This document shows, one piece after another, positions 51,798-61,217 of a stretch of 64,000 nucleotides of DNA (position 1 is the stretch's first letter; each line of letters starts with the position of its first letter). The notes below the pieces were generated by a model. The model made no database searches. It saw nothing but the letters and a program-made list of their open reading frames with translations, and was not told the origin of the DNA. The translations under genes and the position numbers were made by a program. Location of the stretch: the NCBI RefSeq assembly GCF_030124325.1, contig NZ_JASKLR010000009.1:124322-188321 (forward strand), in the 5' to 3' direction. This DNA comes from Sinorhizobium sp. 8-89 (GTDB taxonomy: Bacteria > Pseudomonadota > Alphaproteobacteria > Rhizobiales > Rhizobiaceae).

Positions 51798-52549
51798 TTA
51801 GGCCACCGCCTGAGCACCCGTTATTTCAACGAGCGAGCCGCACATGAAGGCGGCCTCGATGCGAGGAAGGCGACGAGGGCTGCTACTTCCTCCGGTTTTC
51901 CGATCCGCCCGAAGGGAACGAGTTTGTCGAGGTCTGCAATGGTGCGGCCTGATCGCTTAACGCCCGCCTCGAGCATCGGCGTGTGAATTTCGCCCGGGCA
52001 GACGGCGTTGACGCGGATCTTGTGCGCAGCATAGTCACGGGCGAGGTTCTGCGTGAACGCCGCCACCGCCGCTTTGGTCGTGTTGTAGGCGATGTGGTTC
52101 GGCGCCGGATAGAGGCCCCATTGTGAGGCGGTGTTGACGATCGCGCCGCCTCCCGCCTCGATCATGTGCGGGATGGTCGCGCGGCAAAGATGGAACATTG
52201 AATCGAGGTTAACAGCGAAGCTCGCATGCCAATCGTCGTCCGTCAGCGACAGGAGGTTGCCGCGTCGGTTGATGCCCGCGTTGTTGACGAGAATGTCGAT
52301 GCGCTTCCTCTGATCGAATGCCCGAGCGATCAGGCTGACGCAGGGCTCCTTCCGCGCGATGTCGGCCGCGATGGCGATCGCGGAGCCGCCCGCCGCCACG
52401 ATCTCAGTCGCGACGGCGCCCGCCGCATCGGCGTTTACGTCGGAGACGACGACCAACGCGCCTTCGTCCGCGAGCCGGCGCGAAATGGCGGAGCCGATGC
52501 CGCCGCCCCCGCCCGTGACAATCGCGACCTTGCCTTCGAATCTCTTCAT
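51798..52549 (-). pseudogene. SDR-family oxidoreductase with C-terminal frameshift
   Basis: A classical SDR with TGGGGGIGSAISRRLADEG, NNAGINRRG, TASQWGLYPAP, the YNTTKAAVAAF catalytic motif and CPGEIHTPML. The reading frame then ends as LASRPPSCAARSLK with a stop at 51821. Reading on in another frame after about 51857 gives EAAFMCGSLVEITGAQAVA and a stop at 51798, the normal SDR tail. A 4-base deletion around GCATCGAG explains this. All catalytic residues are upstream of the shift, so activity may be partly kept. It is last of the ten-gene operon. Confidence 0.75.
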
Positions 52550-52568
52550 CACAAGCTCCCAGATTCTC

Positions 52569-53336
52569 TTATCGGATGTAACTGCCGCCGTTGACGTCGA
52601 GCGTCGCCCCGTTCAGCGACAATTGCGACGGACGCAACAGGAATGCGACCAGCTCTGCGACTTCGGCCGGCTCCGCCATCTCGCCGATTGGAATGTCGGC
52701 GACCGCCGCCTCCTTGCCCTGCTTGGCGACGAATTCCTCGGCCATGTCGGTGCGCACCCAACCAGGCGCGACCGCTATGGCAACGACGCCGTCCCGACCG
52801 AAACTGCGGGCAATCGATTTCGTGAGGTTCACGAGTGCCGCTTTCGTTGCGCCATACGGCATCGCATCGGCAGCGTAGCCGCGCTGGCCCGCCCGGCTCG
52901 CCATGTTGATGATCCGGCCACCCCCATGCGCCTTGAAATGCCTGAGCGCCTCCTTGCAGAGATCGGCCGCCGCGAAGAAATTCACCTGGAACTCTCTTTG
53001 CCAGGCCGCCTTCCAGGCTGCAGGCTCTGCGTCGATCGAAATCTCGGTGCGGATGCCGGCATTGTTGATCAAACCGTGGATTCGCCCGACCGCGTCTTCC
53101 GCCTTGCGCCACAATTCGAAAGGACCCTCGGCGCTGGACAGGTCCGCCTGCACGATGACGCCGCGTCCGGAAATGCGGGCAAGGAGCGCCTCGGCGGCGG
53201 CCTTGTCTCGACCGTAGTGGATCAGCGGCCGAGCGCCCTCCGCAGCGAGGCGTTCGACAATCGATGCGCCAATACCCCCGGAGGCTCCGGTGACAAGCAC
53301 CGTCTGGCCCACAAGTGAATTTCGTTCGTCGGCCAT
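52569..53336 (-). CDS. SDR-family oxidoreductase
   Basis: A 255-residue classical SDR. The cofactor loop is VTGASGGIGASIVERLAAEG, followed by NNAGIR, INMASRAGQRGY, the YGATKAALVNL motif and APGWVRTDM, ending LDVNGGSYIR. The substrate is unknown. Its ribosome site is GGAGGAGGCTTGAA. It starts one base after the stop of the racemase-family gene, so it is translated as part of the same operon. Confidence 0.85.
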   Translation of the reverse strand: MADERNSLVGQTVLVTGASGGIGASIVERLAAEGARPLIHYGRDKAAAEALLARISGRGVIVQADLSSAEGPFELWRKAEDAVGRIHGLINNAGIRTEISIDAEPAAWKAAWQREFQVNFFAAADLCKEALRHFKAHGGGRIINMASRAGQRGYAADAMPYGATKAALVNLTKSIARSFGRDGVVAIAVAPGWVRTDMAEEFVAKQGKEAAVADIPIGEMAEPAEVAELVAFLLRPSQLSLNGATLDVNGGSYIR

Positions 53337-53337
53337 T

Positions 53338-54399
53338 TCAAGCCTCCTCCGTCAACAGGTGAACCTGCGGCCCCCAACTGTCGGAGAGCGCAAAGCCGCC
53401 CTTGAACAGGTCATCGTCGGAAATGCGGAGCCTTTCGCGGCCATAGATCCAGCCTTGGCCGGTGATCCGCGGCAGCACGGCGGGACGTCCGCCAACCTCG
53501 GTGACACCGATCGCCTCCGCCACGAACTCGCCGCCGATGATCGATCGCGACGTCCGCCGGTCCCCGGCGGCGACCTCGCCGCGTGCAAAGAGCGTCGCGA
53601 GGTTCGCCGAGCTGCCGGTGCCGCAGGGCGAGCGGTCGACGCGACCGGGTTTCAGCGTCGTGCAGGTGCGCACCGCGCCGTCAGGCTCATGGCCGCGAAA
53701 CATCACGTAGGCGATCTCGTCGATACCGGGGAGATCCGGATGCTTCACCGTCACCTGCTCGGAGAGAAGCGACTTCAACTCGATTCCCGCTTCGGCGAGA
53801 TAGTGCGCATTGGCCGGCGCGATTGCGGTTCCGACCTGATCGACATCAACGATCGCGTAGTAAACGCCGCCGAAAGCGATGTCGGCCTTGATGCGCCCCC
53901 AGCGCGGCGTCTCTATTTCCCGGTCCAAAGCTTCAGCGAAGCTTGGCACGTTGTCGAGGCTGACCGACAGGCACCGCCCCTCGCGGCAGGCGGCCCGCGC
54001 AACGATCCGCCCGGCGGGTGTATCGAGCCGGACGACCGTTTCCGGCTCGCGCATTGCGACCTGCCCGCTTTCAAGCAAGGCGGTCACGACGCATATGCAA
54101 TTGCTGCCGGACATCGGATGCGCGCGATCGGCCTGCAGCACGATGAAGCCGGCATCCGCATCGCGTCTAGTCGGAGCGACGAGCAGGTTGACCGACATGG
54201 CGACGCTGGCGCGCGGCTCGAAGGTGACGAAACGGCGAAGACTGTCGTCGACGGTGTTGATGTGGTTCATCTTGTCGAGCATGGTGGCGCCCGGGATTTC
54301 CGGCGCGCCGCCGACGATGACCTTGCCGATCTCGCCCTGGCAATGAACCAGCAACAGGTCGAGCGAACGATCCCAGTTCAGCGAAATGCCGCCGGTCAT
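53338..54399 (-). CDS. Proline racemase superfamily enzyme with Ser/Cys pair
   Basis: A 353-residue PF05544 protein. The first catalytic position is serine (S97 in HPMSGSNCIC) and the second is cysteine (C259 in RSPCGTGSSANLATL). A Cys/Cys pair marks proline racemases and most 4-hydroxyproline epimerases; Ser/Cys members include trans-3-hydroxy-L-proline dehydratases and some 4-hydroxyproline 2-epimerases. Both fit the operon, which also encodes a DapA-type lyase, a DAAO-type oxidase and an aldehyde dehydrogenase. The ATG overlaps the aldehyde dehydrogenase stop (ATGA). Confidence 0.87.
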   Translation of the reverse strand: MTGGISLNWDRSLDLLLVHCQGEIGKVIVGGAPEIPGATMLDKMNHINTVDDSLRRFVTFEPRASVAMSVNLLVAPTRRDADAGFIVLQADRAHPMSGSNCICVVTALLESGQVAMREPETVVRLDTPAGRIVARAACREGRCLSVSLDNVPSFAEALDREIETPRWGRIKADIAFGGVYYAIVDVDQVGTAIAPANAHYLAEAGIELKSLLSEQVTVKHPDLPGIDEIAYVMFRGHEPDGAVRTCTTLKPGRVDRSPCGTGSSANLATLFARGEVAAGDRRTSRSIIGGEFVAEAIGVTEVGGRPAVLPRITGQGWIYGRERLRISDDDLFKGGFALSDSWGPQVHLLTEEA

Positions 54400-55871
54400 T
54401 TGATGTACCAGCCCCATTTCTCGCCGGTGGCAAAGCGGGTGATCTGCTTCGTCTCGAGATAGTTTTCGAGACCCCAGCGTCCAAGCTCGCGGCCGATGCC
54501 GGACTCCTTGTAGCCACCCCACGGCGCCTCGGTGAAAGTCGGCTGCGAGCAGTTGATCCAGACGATGCCGGCGCGGAAGGCGGCCGCAACCCGCTCGGCG
54601 CGGACATCGTCCTTCGACATGACAGCCGCGGCGAGGCCGAAGCGGGAATCGTTGGCAAGCTCGATCGCCTCCTCTTCGGTCGAGAATGGCCGAATGCAAA
54701 GAACAGGTCCGAAGATCTCGTCGCGCCAGGCGTCGCTGTCGAGCGGCACCCCAGTCAGGATCGTCGGCTCGAGATAGTAACCCTTGTCAAAACCCTCCGG
54801 GCGCATGCCGCCGCAGGCGACTGTCGCACCGGCAGCTTTCGCCGCCTCGATCGCCGCTACCACCTGCTCGTGCTGGCGCTTGGAGACGAGCGGCCCAAGC
54901 AGCACGCCCTCCTCAAGGCCATTGCCGATCTTGATCTTCTTCGTCTCTTCGATAAGCCTCGCCACGAGACGGTCGTAGATGCCTTCCTGGACGAGGACAC
55001 GCGAGGTCGCGGAGCAGACCTGACCCTGGTTCCAGAAGATGCCGAACATGATCCATTCGACGGCCTCGTCTATGTCCGCATCGTCGAAGACGACGAACGG
55101 TGACTTGCCGCCAAGTTCAAGGCTTACACGCTTGATGTCGCGAGCCGCCGCCGCCATGATCTTCGAGCCGACCGGGCCGGAACCGGTGAACGCGATCTTG
55201 TCGACGCCCTTATGATCGATGATCGCCTGCCCTGCGATCGAGCCGGACCCTGTGACGATGTTGAGGACGCCCGGCGGCAGACCCGTCTCGTCGGCAATGG
55301 CCGCGAGTTCGAGTGCGGTCAGCGAAGTGACTTCTGCCGGCTTCAAGACGACCGTGCAGCCGGCGGCGAGCGCCGGCGCGACCTTCCAGGCTGCCATGAG
55401 CAGCGGATAGTTCCAGGGAATGATTGCGCCCGCGACGCCGATCGGCTCCTTGACGGCCTTCGACGTGAAGCGGCCGTCGGAAAGCGCGATCGGCTCTTCC
55501 GGGTTGTTGTCGAGCTGCTCGGCAAGCCCGGCGTAGAAGTCGAAGCAGCCGGCGGCGTCGGCGATATCCCAGTCGGCTTCCGGAAAAGGCTTGCCGTTGT
55601 CGATGACTTCCAGAAGAGCGATTTCCGCCTGCCGCGCGCGGATGCCGTCGGCGATGGCGCGCAGGTATTTTGCTCTTTGTGCACCGGACAGCTTGGGCCA
55701 GCCATCTTTGTCGAAGGCCCGGCGCGCCGCCTTCACCGCAACATCGACGTCTTCCGCCGTAGCAGCGGCGATCTTGTGGAACATTTCCTCCGTCGCCGGA
55801 TTCACGACGTCGAACGTCCTGCCGTTTGCGGCCGGTGTCCATTTTCCATCGATGTAGAGTTCACTGCGCAT
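54396..55871 (-). CDS. Aldehyde dehydrogenase (alpha-ketoglutarate semialdehyde dehydrogenase candidate)
   Basis: A 491-residue NAD(P)-dependent aldehyde dehydrogenase. Motifs are GAIIPWNYPLLMAAWKVAPA, FTGSGPVGSKIM, VSLELGGKSPFVVFDDAD with the general-base glutamate, and GQVCSATSR with the catalytic cysteine. ATG 55871 follows ACGGAGCGAACA; the longer frame has no ribosome site. In hydroxyproline pathways an ALDH oxidises alpha-ketoglutarate semialdehyde formed by the DapA-type deaminase, which is encoded two genes upstream. It could also serve the Weimberg-type enzymes of the neighbouring island. Confidence 0.88.
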   Translation of the reverse strand: MRSELYIDGKWTPAANGRTFDVVNPATEEMFHKIAAATAEDVDVAVKAARRAFDKDGWPKLSGAQRAKYLRAIADGIRARQAEIALLEVIDNGKPFPEADWDIADAAGCFDFYAGLAEQLDNNPEEPIALSDGRFTSKAVKEPIGVAGAIIPWNYPLLMAAWKVAPALAAGCTVVLKPAEVTSLTALELAAIADETGLPPGVLNIVTGSGSIAGQAIIDHKGVDKIAFTGSGPVGSKIMAAAARDIKRVSLELGGKSPFVVFDDADIDEAVEWIMFGIFWNQGQVCSATSRVLVQEGIYDRLVARLIEETKKIKIGNGLEEGVLLGPLVSKRQHEQVVAAIEAAKAAGATVACGGMRPEGFDKGYYLEPTILTGVPLDSDAWRDEIFGPVLCIRPFSTEEEAIELANDSRFGLAAAVMSKDDVRAERVAAAFRAGIVWINCSQPTFTEAPWGGYKESGIGRELGRWGLENYLETKQITRFATGEKWGWYIK

Positions 55872-55906
55872 TGTTCGCTCCGTTGATTTCCGCGCTGGCC
55901 GGCCCG

Positions 55907-57143
55907 TCAGAACCGGTCGACGCGGTATGGTTTGAGATCGATCGGCGGTTGGACGCCCGTCACCAGATCGGCGATCAGCCGCGCGGTCGTGGCCGCATAG
56001 GTCAGCCCCAGATGCCCGTGACCGGTCGCGTAGAAGACGCCGCGGTGTTTCGCCGACGGGCCGATGATCGGCACGGTGTCTGGAAGCGCCGGCCGATGGC
56101 CCATCCACTCCGTCGCCTTTTCCGCCCGAAGATCCGGCAGCGCCTCCTGCGCCCGCTTGACGAGCACTTTCGCTCGACGGTAATCCGGCGCGGCATCGAG
56201 CCCCGCCATCTCCACTGTGCCGCCGACGCGGATGCCGCCGGCCGTCGGGGTCACCATGAAGGCGCGCGCCGGCCAGATGATCGAGTGGCGCATCGAAATT
56301 CCCGGCGCCATGATCTGGGTGTGATAGCCGCGTTCGGTTTCGAGCGGGATCGGCTCGCCGAGCAGTCGCGACAGCTTGCCGGTATAGGCGCCGGCGCAGA
56401 GCACGATCTCGGAAGCGGCAAACGAACGTCCATCATTCAGGCGCACCCCTTTTGACGCGGTCGGCCTGCTCGAAGCCGACGACCTCGCCAAGCTCGACTT
56501 TGCCGCCGAGCGCCACGAGCTTGTCCCGCAGTTCAAGAAGAAGCTGGTACGGGTCGCGGATCGAATGGTTGTCGGGAAAGAGGACAGCTTTTGCGATCTT
56601 CGATGTCAGTGCAGGTTCGAGTTCGCGTATGGCGTTGCCGCCGAGGACTTCGTGGCGGAAGCCGAAGCGCTCCAGCACCGCAATATGCTCCCGGTCCGCC
56701 TTGAACTCGGCCTCGTCGGCATAGAGGCTGAGGCATCCTTCGTCGGTCAGCATTTCGACTAGGTCGGTCGCCTGTAGGAGAGGCATGAGGTCTTCGTAGA
56801 CACGGCTGCACAGCACTGCGCCGGCCGCCTCCAGTTCCTTCACGCGCGAAGGGCGGCTCGCTTCCAGGAACCGGAGGAACCACGGCGTGAGCTTCGGCAT
56901 ATAGGAGGGGCGGATGCGCACCGGCCCCTCCGGATCGATCAACCATTTCGGCATCTGCGCCCAGACCGATGGCCGCGAGGCGGGCATGAATTCGGTGACC
57001 GCGATCGACGCCATGTTGCCGTAGGAGGCGCCCTTGCCGGACGAATCCCGGTCGATCAGAACGACGCTCCGTCCGCGACGTTGGAGCTCGAAGGCGATGG
57101 TGACACCAATAATGCCGGCGCCGACGACTGCGATAGGAGACAC
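55907..57143 (-). pseudogene. D-amino-acid dehydrogenase/oxidase-type flavoprotein, frameshifted
   Basis: The first frame (57143 to 56433) starts SPIAVVGAGIIGVTIAFELQ and reaches VVGFEQADRVKRGAPE with a stop. The second frame carries KGVRLNDGRSF, LCAGAYTGKLSRLLGEPIPLETERGYH in pieces, the FAD site ATGHGHLGLTYA and the end at 55907. The joint is the A4G4 run (complement of 56447-56454), where one extra base breaks the frame. Removing it gives a normal 411-residue DadA/DAAO-like protein. By position it would oxidise cis-4-hydroxy-D-proline or similar. Whether this is a true mutation or a homopolymer sequencing error cannot be told. Confidence 0.8.
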
Positions 57144-57199
57144 GATCTGTCCTCAAGAAGGGTGGAAAGCAGGAAGGCAATCTGCCCTCCTGCCGGGAC

Positions 57200-58078
57200 T
57201 TACCAGTTCAGGATCGGCTCCATCGCCGCGCGGAACTCGGCTTTCTCATCTTCTGTCAGCGGTCCGAGCGGCGCCCGGCACTCGCCCACGGGCAAGCCCT
57301 GAAGCTCGCAGCCATACTTGATCTTCTGCACGAACTTGCCGCTTTCGAGTATGTTCATCGCTCGGTAGAGCGTTTTCATCAGCTCCCGCGCCTTGTCGAG
57401 ATCCCCGGACTTGAAGGTCCGGTCGAGATCGCAGCAGGCCTTCGCCATGCAGTTCGACGGCCCGCAGATCCAGCTCTCCGCACCCCAGAACATGAAGTCG
57501 AGCGCAATGTCGTCCGAGCCGGAAACCAGTTGAATGCGGCCCTCGTAGCGGCTGGCAATATCAATCGCGCGCTGCAAGACGCCCGAGCTTTCCTTGATCC
57601 CGATCACCCGCGGATTGTCGGCGAAATGGTCCATCAGCTCGAAACTGATGTCCGATCCATCCTTGACCGGATAGGAATAGAGCACCAGGTTCACATCCAC
57701 GGCATCGAGCACGGTTTCATAGTGCCGGATCAGCTCGGCTTGCGTCGGGCGGGTGTAGAAGGGCGGCGCCAGCAGGACGGTGTCATAACCGATCTCTTTG
57801 GCCATCGCCGTCTGGTCGATCACCTCGCGCGTGGCGGGCGCATTGGTCCCGGCAATCAAGGTCTCGCCCGGCTTGGCGAAATCCTTGACGAATTGCAGCA
57901 CCTCGCGGCGCTCTTCGGTGGACTGGCTGAAATACTCGCCGGTCGACCCGTTCGGCACCCAGCCGGTGACGCCGGCCTCACGCAGATGCGCCAGGAGCTT
58001 TTCAAACGCCTTGAAGTCGATCCTGTTGTTCGCGTCGAAGGGGGTGACGAGGGCGGGCATGACGCCAGAGAGTTTCAT
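57200..58078 (-). CDS. DapA/NAL-family lyase, HypD-like
   Basis: A 292-residue dihydrodipicolinate synthase-superfamily enzyme. The Schiff-base lysine is K162 in VIGIKESSGVL, the tyrosine lies in LVLYSYPVKDG, and the GSTGEYF carboxylate loop is at about 44-50. In hydroxyproline catabolism this family provides the deaminase converting pyrroline-4-hydroxy-2-carboxylate to alpha-ketoglutarate semialdehyde. Neighbouring oxidase and aldehyde dehydrogenase genes support that. A different aldolase or dehydratase reaction cannot be excluded. Confidence 0.88.
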   Translation of the reverse strand: MKLSGVMPALVTPFDANNRIDFKAFEKLLAHLREAGVTGWVPNGSTGEYFSQSTEERREVLQFVKDFAKPGETLIAGTNAPATREVIDQTAMAKEIGYDTVLLAPPFYTRPTQAELIRHYETVLDAVDVNLVLYSYPVKDGSDISFELMDHFADNPRVIGIKESSGVLQRAIDIASRYEGRIQLVSGSDDIALDFMFWGAESWICGPSNCMAKACCDLDRTFKSGDLDKARELMKTLYRAMNILESGKFVQKIKYGCELQGLPVGECRAPLGPLTEDEKAEFRAAMEPILNW

Positions 58079-58106
58079 GGAATATCTCCTTTCGAAAGAA
58101 TTCGGT

Positions 58107-58772
58107 TCAGATCGCGAGCTTGGCGAGCACGCGCCGCTCTACGAGCGTGACGACACGGGTCAGCGGGAAGGCGATGACGAAGTAGATGAGAGCCACCACC
58201 GTCAGCACCTCGATCGGCCGTGCCGTGTTGTTCGAAATGTTCTGGCCGACGAACATCAGATCGGCCATGCCGACGGCCGAAACGAGCGCGCTTTCCTTGA
58301 ACAGGCTGACGCAGTTCGAAAGCAGCGTCGGGACGGCGCGCAGCACCGCCTGAGGCAGGATGACGCTCGTCACCTGGACGCGGCGCGGCAGGCCGAGCGC
58401 GACGCAGGCGTCGAGTTGCTCGGCACCGATCGACTTCAGCGATGCCCGGAACGTCTCGCTGGTGATCGCGCCCATATAGAGGGCGAGAGCGATGACGCCG
58501 GAGGCGAGATTGGAGAGCTCGACGCCGAGGATCAGCGGCAGGCAGAAGAAGATCCAGAAAAGCTGGATGAGCACCGGCGTGCCGCGGAAGAATTCGACAT
58601 AGACGCTGGAGACCGCGCGCAGGATAGTGCTTCGCGAGGTCCGGGCGAGGCCGACGAGGAAGCCGAGGCTGCAGCCGAGGACGACGCAGATCAGCGTCAG
58701 CTTGATCGTCGTCCATAGACCGAGCGCGAGCGCCTCCTGGAAGCGAAGGACGATGGAGAAATCGAGGGCCAC
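58107..58772 (-). CDS. Amino-acid ABC transporter permease
   Basis: A 221-residue PAAT permease with five helices. It has GLWTTIKLTLICVVLGCSLG, VYVEFFRGTPVLIQLFWIFF and the EAA loop TFRASLKSIGAEQLDACVALG. GTG 58772 is chosen as start because GAGGAGA precedes it; the frame continues far upstream through the neighbouring permease gene. Only 11 bp separate it from the other permease stop, and the two should form a heterodimer. Confidence 0.9.
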   Translation of the reverse strand: MALDFSIVLRFQEALALGLWTTIKLTLICVVLGCSLGFLVGLARTSRSTILRAVSSVYVEFFRGTPVLIQLFWIFFCLPLILGVELSNLASGVIALALYMGAITSETFRASLKSIGAEQLDACVALGLPRRVQVTSVILPQAVLRAVPTLLSNCVSLFKESALVSAVGMADLMFVGQNISNNTARPIEVLTVVALIYFVIAFPLTRVVTLVERRVLAKLAI

Positions 58773-58783
58773 GGGTCTTCTCC

Positions 58784-59446
58784 TCAGCTCATCATCAATT
58801 GCCGACAGCGTTCGAGATAGCCGACGATCTGAGACACGGGGAACGAGACGGCGAAGTAGACGAGCGCAACGATGGTGAAGGTCTCGATCGGCCGGTAGGT
58901 CTCGGTCGCAAGCGTCTTCGCCTGGTACATGAGGTCCTGCACGGCGACGATCGCGACCAGAGCGGTCTGCTGGAAGATGCCGATGCCGTTCGGCGGCAGC
59001 ACGGGTATCGAGGCACGAACCGCCGTCGGCAGCACGATGTAGAGTGTCCGCTGCAGCGGATTGAGACCGAGCGCGATGCCGGCATCGAGCTGCTCGCGCG
59101 GCACCGCCTGGATCGCGGCGCGATAGGCCTCGGCGTTGAAGGCCATCAGATTGAGGCCGAGTGCCAGGATGCCCATCGTCATCGAGCCGAGGAAGACATT
59201 GAACAGCATCGGCACGCAGTAGAAGAACCAGACGATCTGGACGATGGCCGGCGTGCAGCGGAAAAATTCGACGAAGAGCATGGCCGGCAGCCGGACCGGC
59301 GCGAAGCGGCTCATGATGAGCAGCGCCAACGGAAAGCCGAGCACGACGCCGATCAGATTGGCGGCGACGGTCAGTTGCAGCGTGACCATCAGCCCTTCCC
59401 AGAGCGGCCCGAAGGAGATGGCTTGGAAGTCGAAGGAATAGCCCAT
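58784..59446 (-). CDS. Amino-acid ABC transporter permease
   Basis: A 220-residue PAAT permease. It has EGLMVTLQLTVAANLIGVVL, LFVEFFRCTPAIVQIVWFFY and EAYRAAIQAVPREQLDAGIALG (EAA loop). Partner of the permease encoded just downstream. The start is 10 bases after the ATPase stop. Confidence 0.92.
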   Translation of the reverse strand: MGYSFDFQAISFGPLWEGLMVTLQLTVAANLIGVVLGFPLALLIMSRFAPVRLPAMLFVEFFRCTPAIVQIVWFFYCVPMLFNVFLGSMTMGILALGLNLMAFNAEAYRAAIQAVPREQLDAGIALGLNPLQRTLYIVLPTAVRASIPVLPPNGIGIFQQTALVAIVAVQDLMYQAKTLATETYRPIETFTIVALVYFAVSFPVSQIVGYLERCRQLMMS

Positions 59447-59455
59447 CTCGCCCTC

Positions 59456-60235
59456 CTAATGCCGGATATGGAAGACGCGGTCGATGAACTCGCGGGTGCG
59501 CTCCTCCCTGGGGGATCCGAGCACTTGCTCCGGCGGCCCATCCTCGACGACCACGCCGCCGGCGCAGAAGATGACGCGCGAAGCGATGTTCTTCGCAAAC
59601 CACATGTCGTGGGTGACGATCATCATCGGCATGTCTTGGGCGGCGAGTTGCAGGATCACCTGCTCGACCTCGGCGACGAGTTCGGGATCCAGCGCCGAAG
59701 TCACCTCGTCGAACAGCATCAGCTTCGGATCGAGCATCAGGGCGCGCGCGATCGCCACGCGCTGCTTCTGGCCGCCGGAGAGCTGCGCCGGATAGGCATT
59801 GGCCTTGGCGTCGAGGCCGAAGCGCTCGAGCAGCGCCTGGGCGCGCTTGGTCGCACTCGCCTTGCCTTCACCCCGGACCTTGCAGGGTGCGAGGATCAGA
59901 TTCTGGATGACGGAGAGATGCGGGAACAGCGTGTAGTGCTGGAACACCATGCCGATCGAACGCCGCACTTCGGTGTCGATTTGGGTTTTCTTGTCGGCGC
60001 CGTCGGACGAGATATAGGGCTTGCCGCCGAAGCTGATCGAGCCGCTGTCGATCCTCTCCAACCCCATCATGACACGTAGCAGGGTACTCTTGCCGCCGCC
60101 GCTCGGGCCGATGACCACGACTCTTTCGCCGGGCTTCATCTCGATGTCGAGCCCCTTAAGCACCTGGATGTTTGGCCCATAGCTCTTGTGGAGGGACTGG
60201 ATTTTGACAAGGGGAGCACTGAAGGGCATGGTCAT
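59456..60235 (-). CDS. Amino-acid ABC transporter ATP-binding protein
   Basis: A 259-residue ATPase of the PAAT class. Walker A GPSGGGKST, Q-loop VFQHYTLFPHLSV, signature [15 protein letters not shown] and Walker B LMLFDEVTSALDPE, where valine replaces the usual proline. The H-loop is VTHDMWFAKN. It energises the two permeases encoded downstream and probably takes up a hydroxyproline-like imino acid. Confidence 0.92.
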   Translation of the reverse strand: MTMPFSAPLVKIQSLHKSYGPNIQVLKGLDIEMKPGERVVVIGPSGGGKSTLLRVMMGLERIDSGSISFGGKPYISSDGADKKTQIDTEVRRSIGMVFQHYTLFPHLSVIQNLILAPCKVRGEGKASATKRAQALLERFGLDAKANAYPAQLSGGQKQRVAIARALMLDPKLMLFDEVTSALDPELVAEVEQVILQLAAQDMPMMIVTHDMWFAKNIASRVIFCAGGVVVEDGPPEQVLGSPREERTREFIDRVFHIRH

Positions 60236-60270
60236 TGCCGACCTCGCTGGTCAAAAGAAGGGATTAGAGT

Positions 60271-60300
60271 GGCCGGGCTGACGCGTGGCCGCGCCCGGCC
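60271..60300 (-). terminator. Hairpin after the ABC binding-protein gene
   Basis: GGCCGGGC/GCCCGGCC, an 8-bp perfect stem (nine with the flanking T/A) with a 14-base loop, no U-run. It is placed between binding-protein and ATPase genes, as in the other transport operons of this window. Confidence 0.55.
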
Positions 60301-60308
60301 AAGGCCCG

Positions 60309-61148
60309 TTACTGAGTGCTCTTCAGCACCTCATCGACAGCCTTGCGGATCAGTTCGTCCACGTGACCGGTCGCAACCCTTTCCTCGAGAAAGATGTTCA
60401 CCACTTCAACGTCGGCAGCCGAGAGCCTATGCGGCAGGCCGAAGGCGACGCCCTGCTTTGCGAGCGCCGGCGTCGGGTTGAGCGCCACGGCCCAATCGGG
60501 GTTCGACTGGGTGAAAAGCTGATTGGTATCGGAGGCGTCGACGAGGATGTCCGCCCGTCTGGAGACCACCGCCAGACGCGTCTCGTCATTGCCCGGCAGC
60601 CGCAGGATCGTTGCATTCTTCACCGCAGCGGTGATCGCCTTGTCCTGGGCCGTCCCCGACATGACGGCGAGCGTCACGTCCTTCTTGTCGATGTCGGCGA
60701 CCGACGTTGCGCCGTTCGGAACCTTCGGGTTCTCCTTATTGTGGGCAAGCGAGATCTGGTACTCCATTGCCGGGATGGAAAACTGCACGGCCATGGCGCG
60801 CGCCGGCGTCCTGTTGAGCGCGAGCGAGACATCCCATTTCCCCGCCTGCAGACCGGCGACGATATTGTCCCAGGTCGTATCGACGAATTCCGGCTTGACC
60901 TTCAGGACATCAGCGAACTCGCGGCAGAGATCGGCGAAGAAGCCGGAATATTCACCGCTCGCCGGATCGCGCATCACATAGGGCGGAGCAACGGCGGCGC
61001 CGCAGCGAAGCACGCCTGCCTTCTGCACGCCCTGCCAATAGCCTTCGGCGGTCTGGGCGGAAGCGGCGGTGTTGGAAAGGCCGGTAATCAGGGCAAGCGC
61101 AGGCAGCGCCCGGAGTAAGGGCGAAAGCATCTTCGAAAGCATCGTCAT
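60309..61148 (-). CDS. Periplasmic amino-acid-type ABC binding protein
   Basis: A 279-residue SBP_bac_3 protein with a signal peptide ending SNTAASAQTAEG. Family elements are GVLRCGAAVAPPYVMRDPA, GEYSGFFADLCREFADVLKV and KWDVSLALNRTPARAMAV, with the ligand-arginine region after NRTP. First gene of the ten-gene minus-strand operon, divergent from a GntR regulator. The ligand is inferred to be a hydroxyproline or related imino acid. Confidence 0.9.
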   Translation of the reverse strand: MTMLSKMLSPLLRALPALALITGLSNTAASAQTAEGYWQGVQKAGVLRCGAAVAPPYVMRDPASGEYSGFFADLCREFADVLKVKPEFVDTTWDNIVAGLQAGKWDVSLALNRTPARAMAVQFSIPAMEYQISLAHNKENPKVPNGATSVADIDKKDVTLAVMSGTAQDKAITAAVKNATILRLPGNDETRLAVVSRRADILVDASDTNQLFTQSNPDWAVALNPTPALAKQGVAFGLPHRLSAADVEVVNIFLEERVATGHVDELIRKAVDEVLKSTQ

Positions 61149-61217
61149 TTCCTCTGTTTGATGGGCGCGGTGAAGCGCGGTTCCTCTCGTCGGCTTGGAG
61201 CCGATCTTTCCTGTTTG

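Noticed and set aside
58772..59603. Long N-terminal extension of the second permease frame
   Set aside because: It reads through the other permease gene out of frame; the GTG at 58772 with GAGGAGA gives the normal family start.
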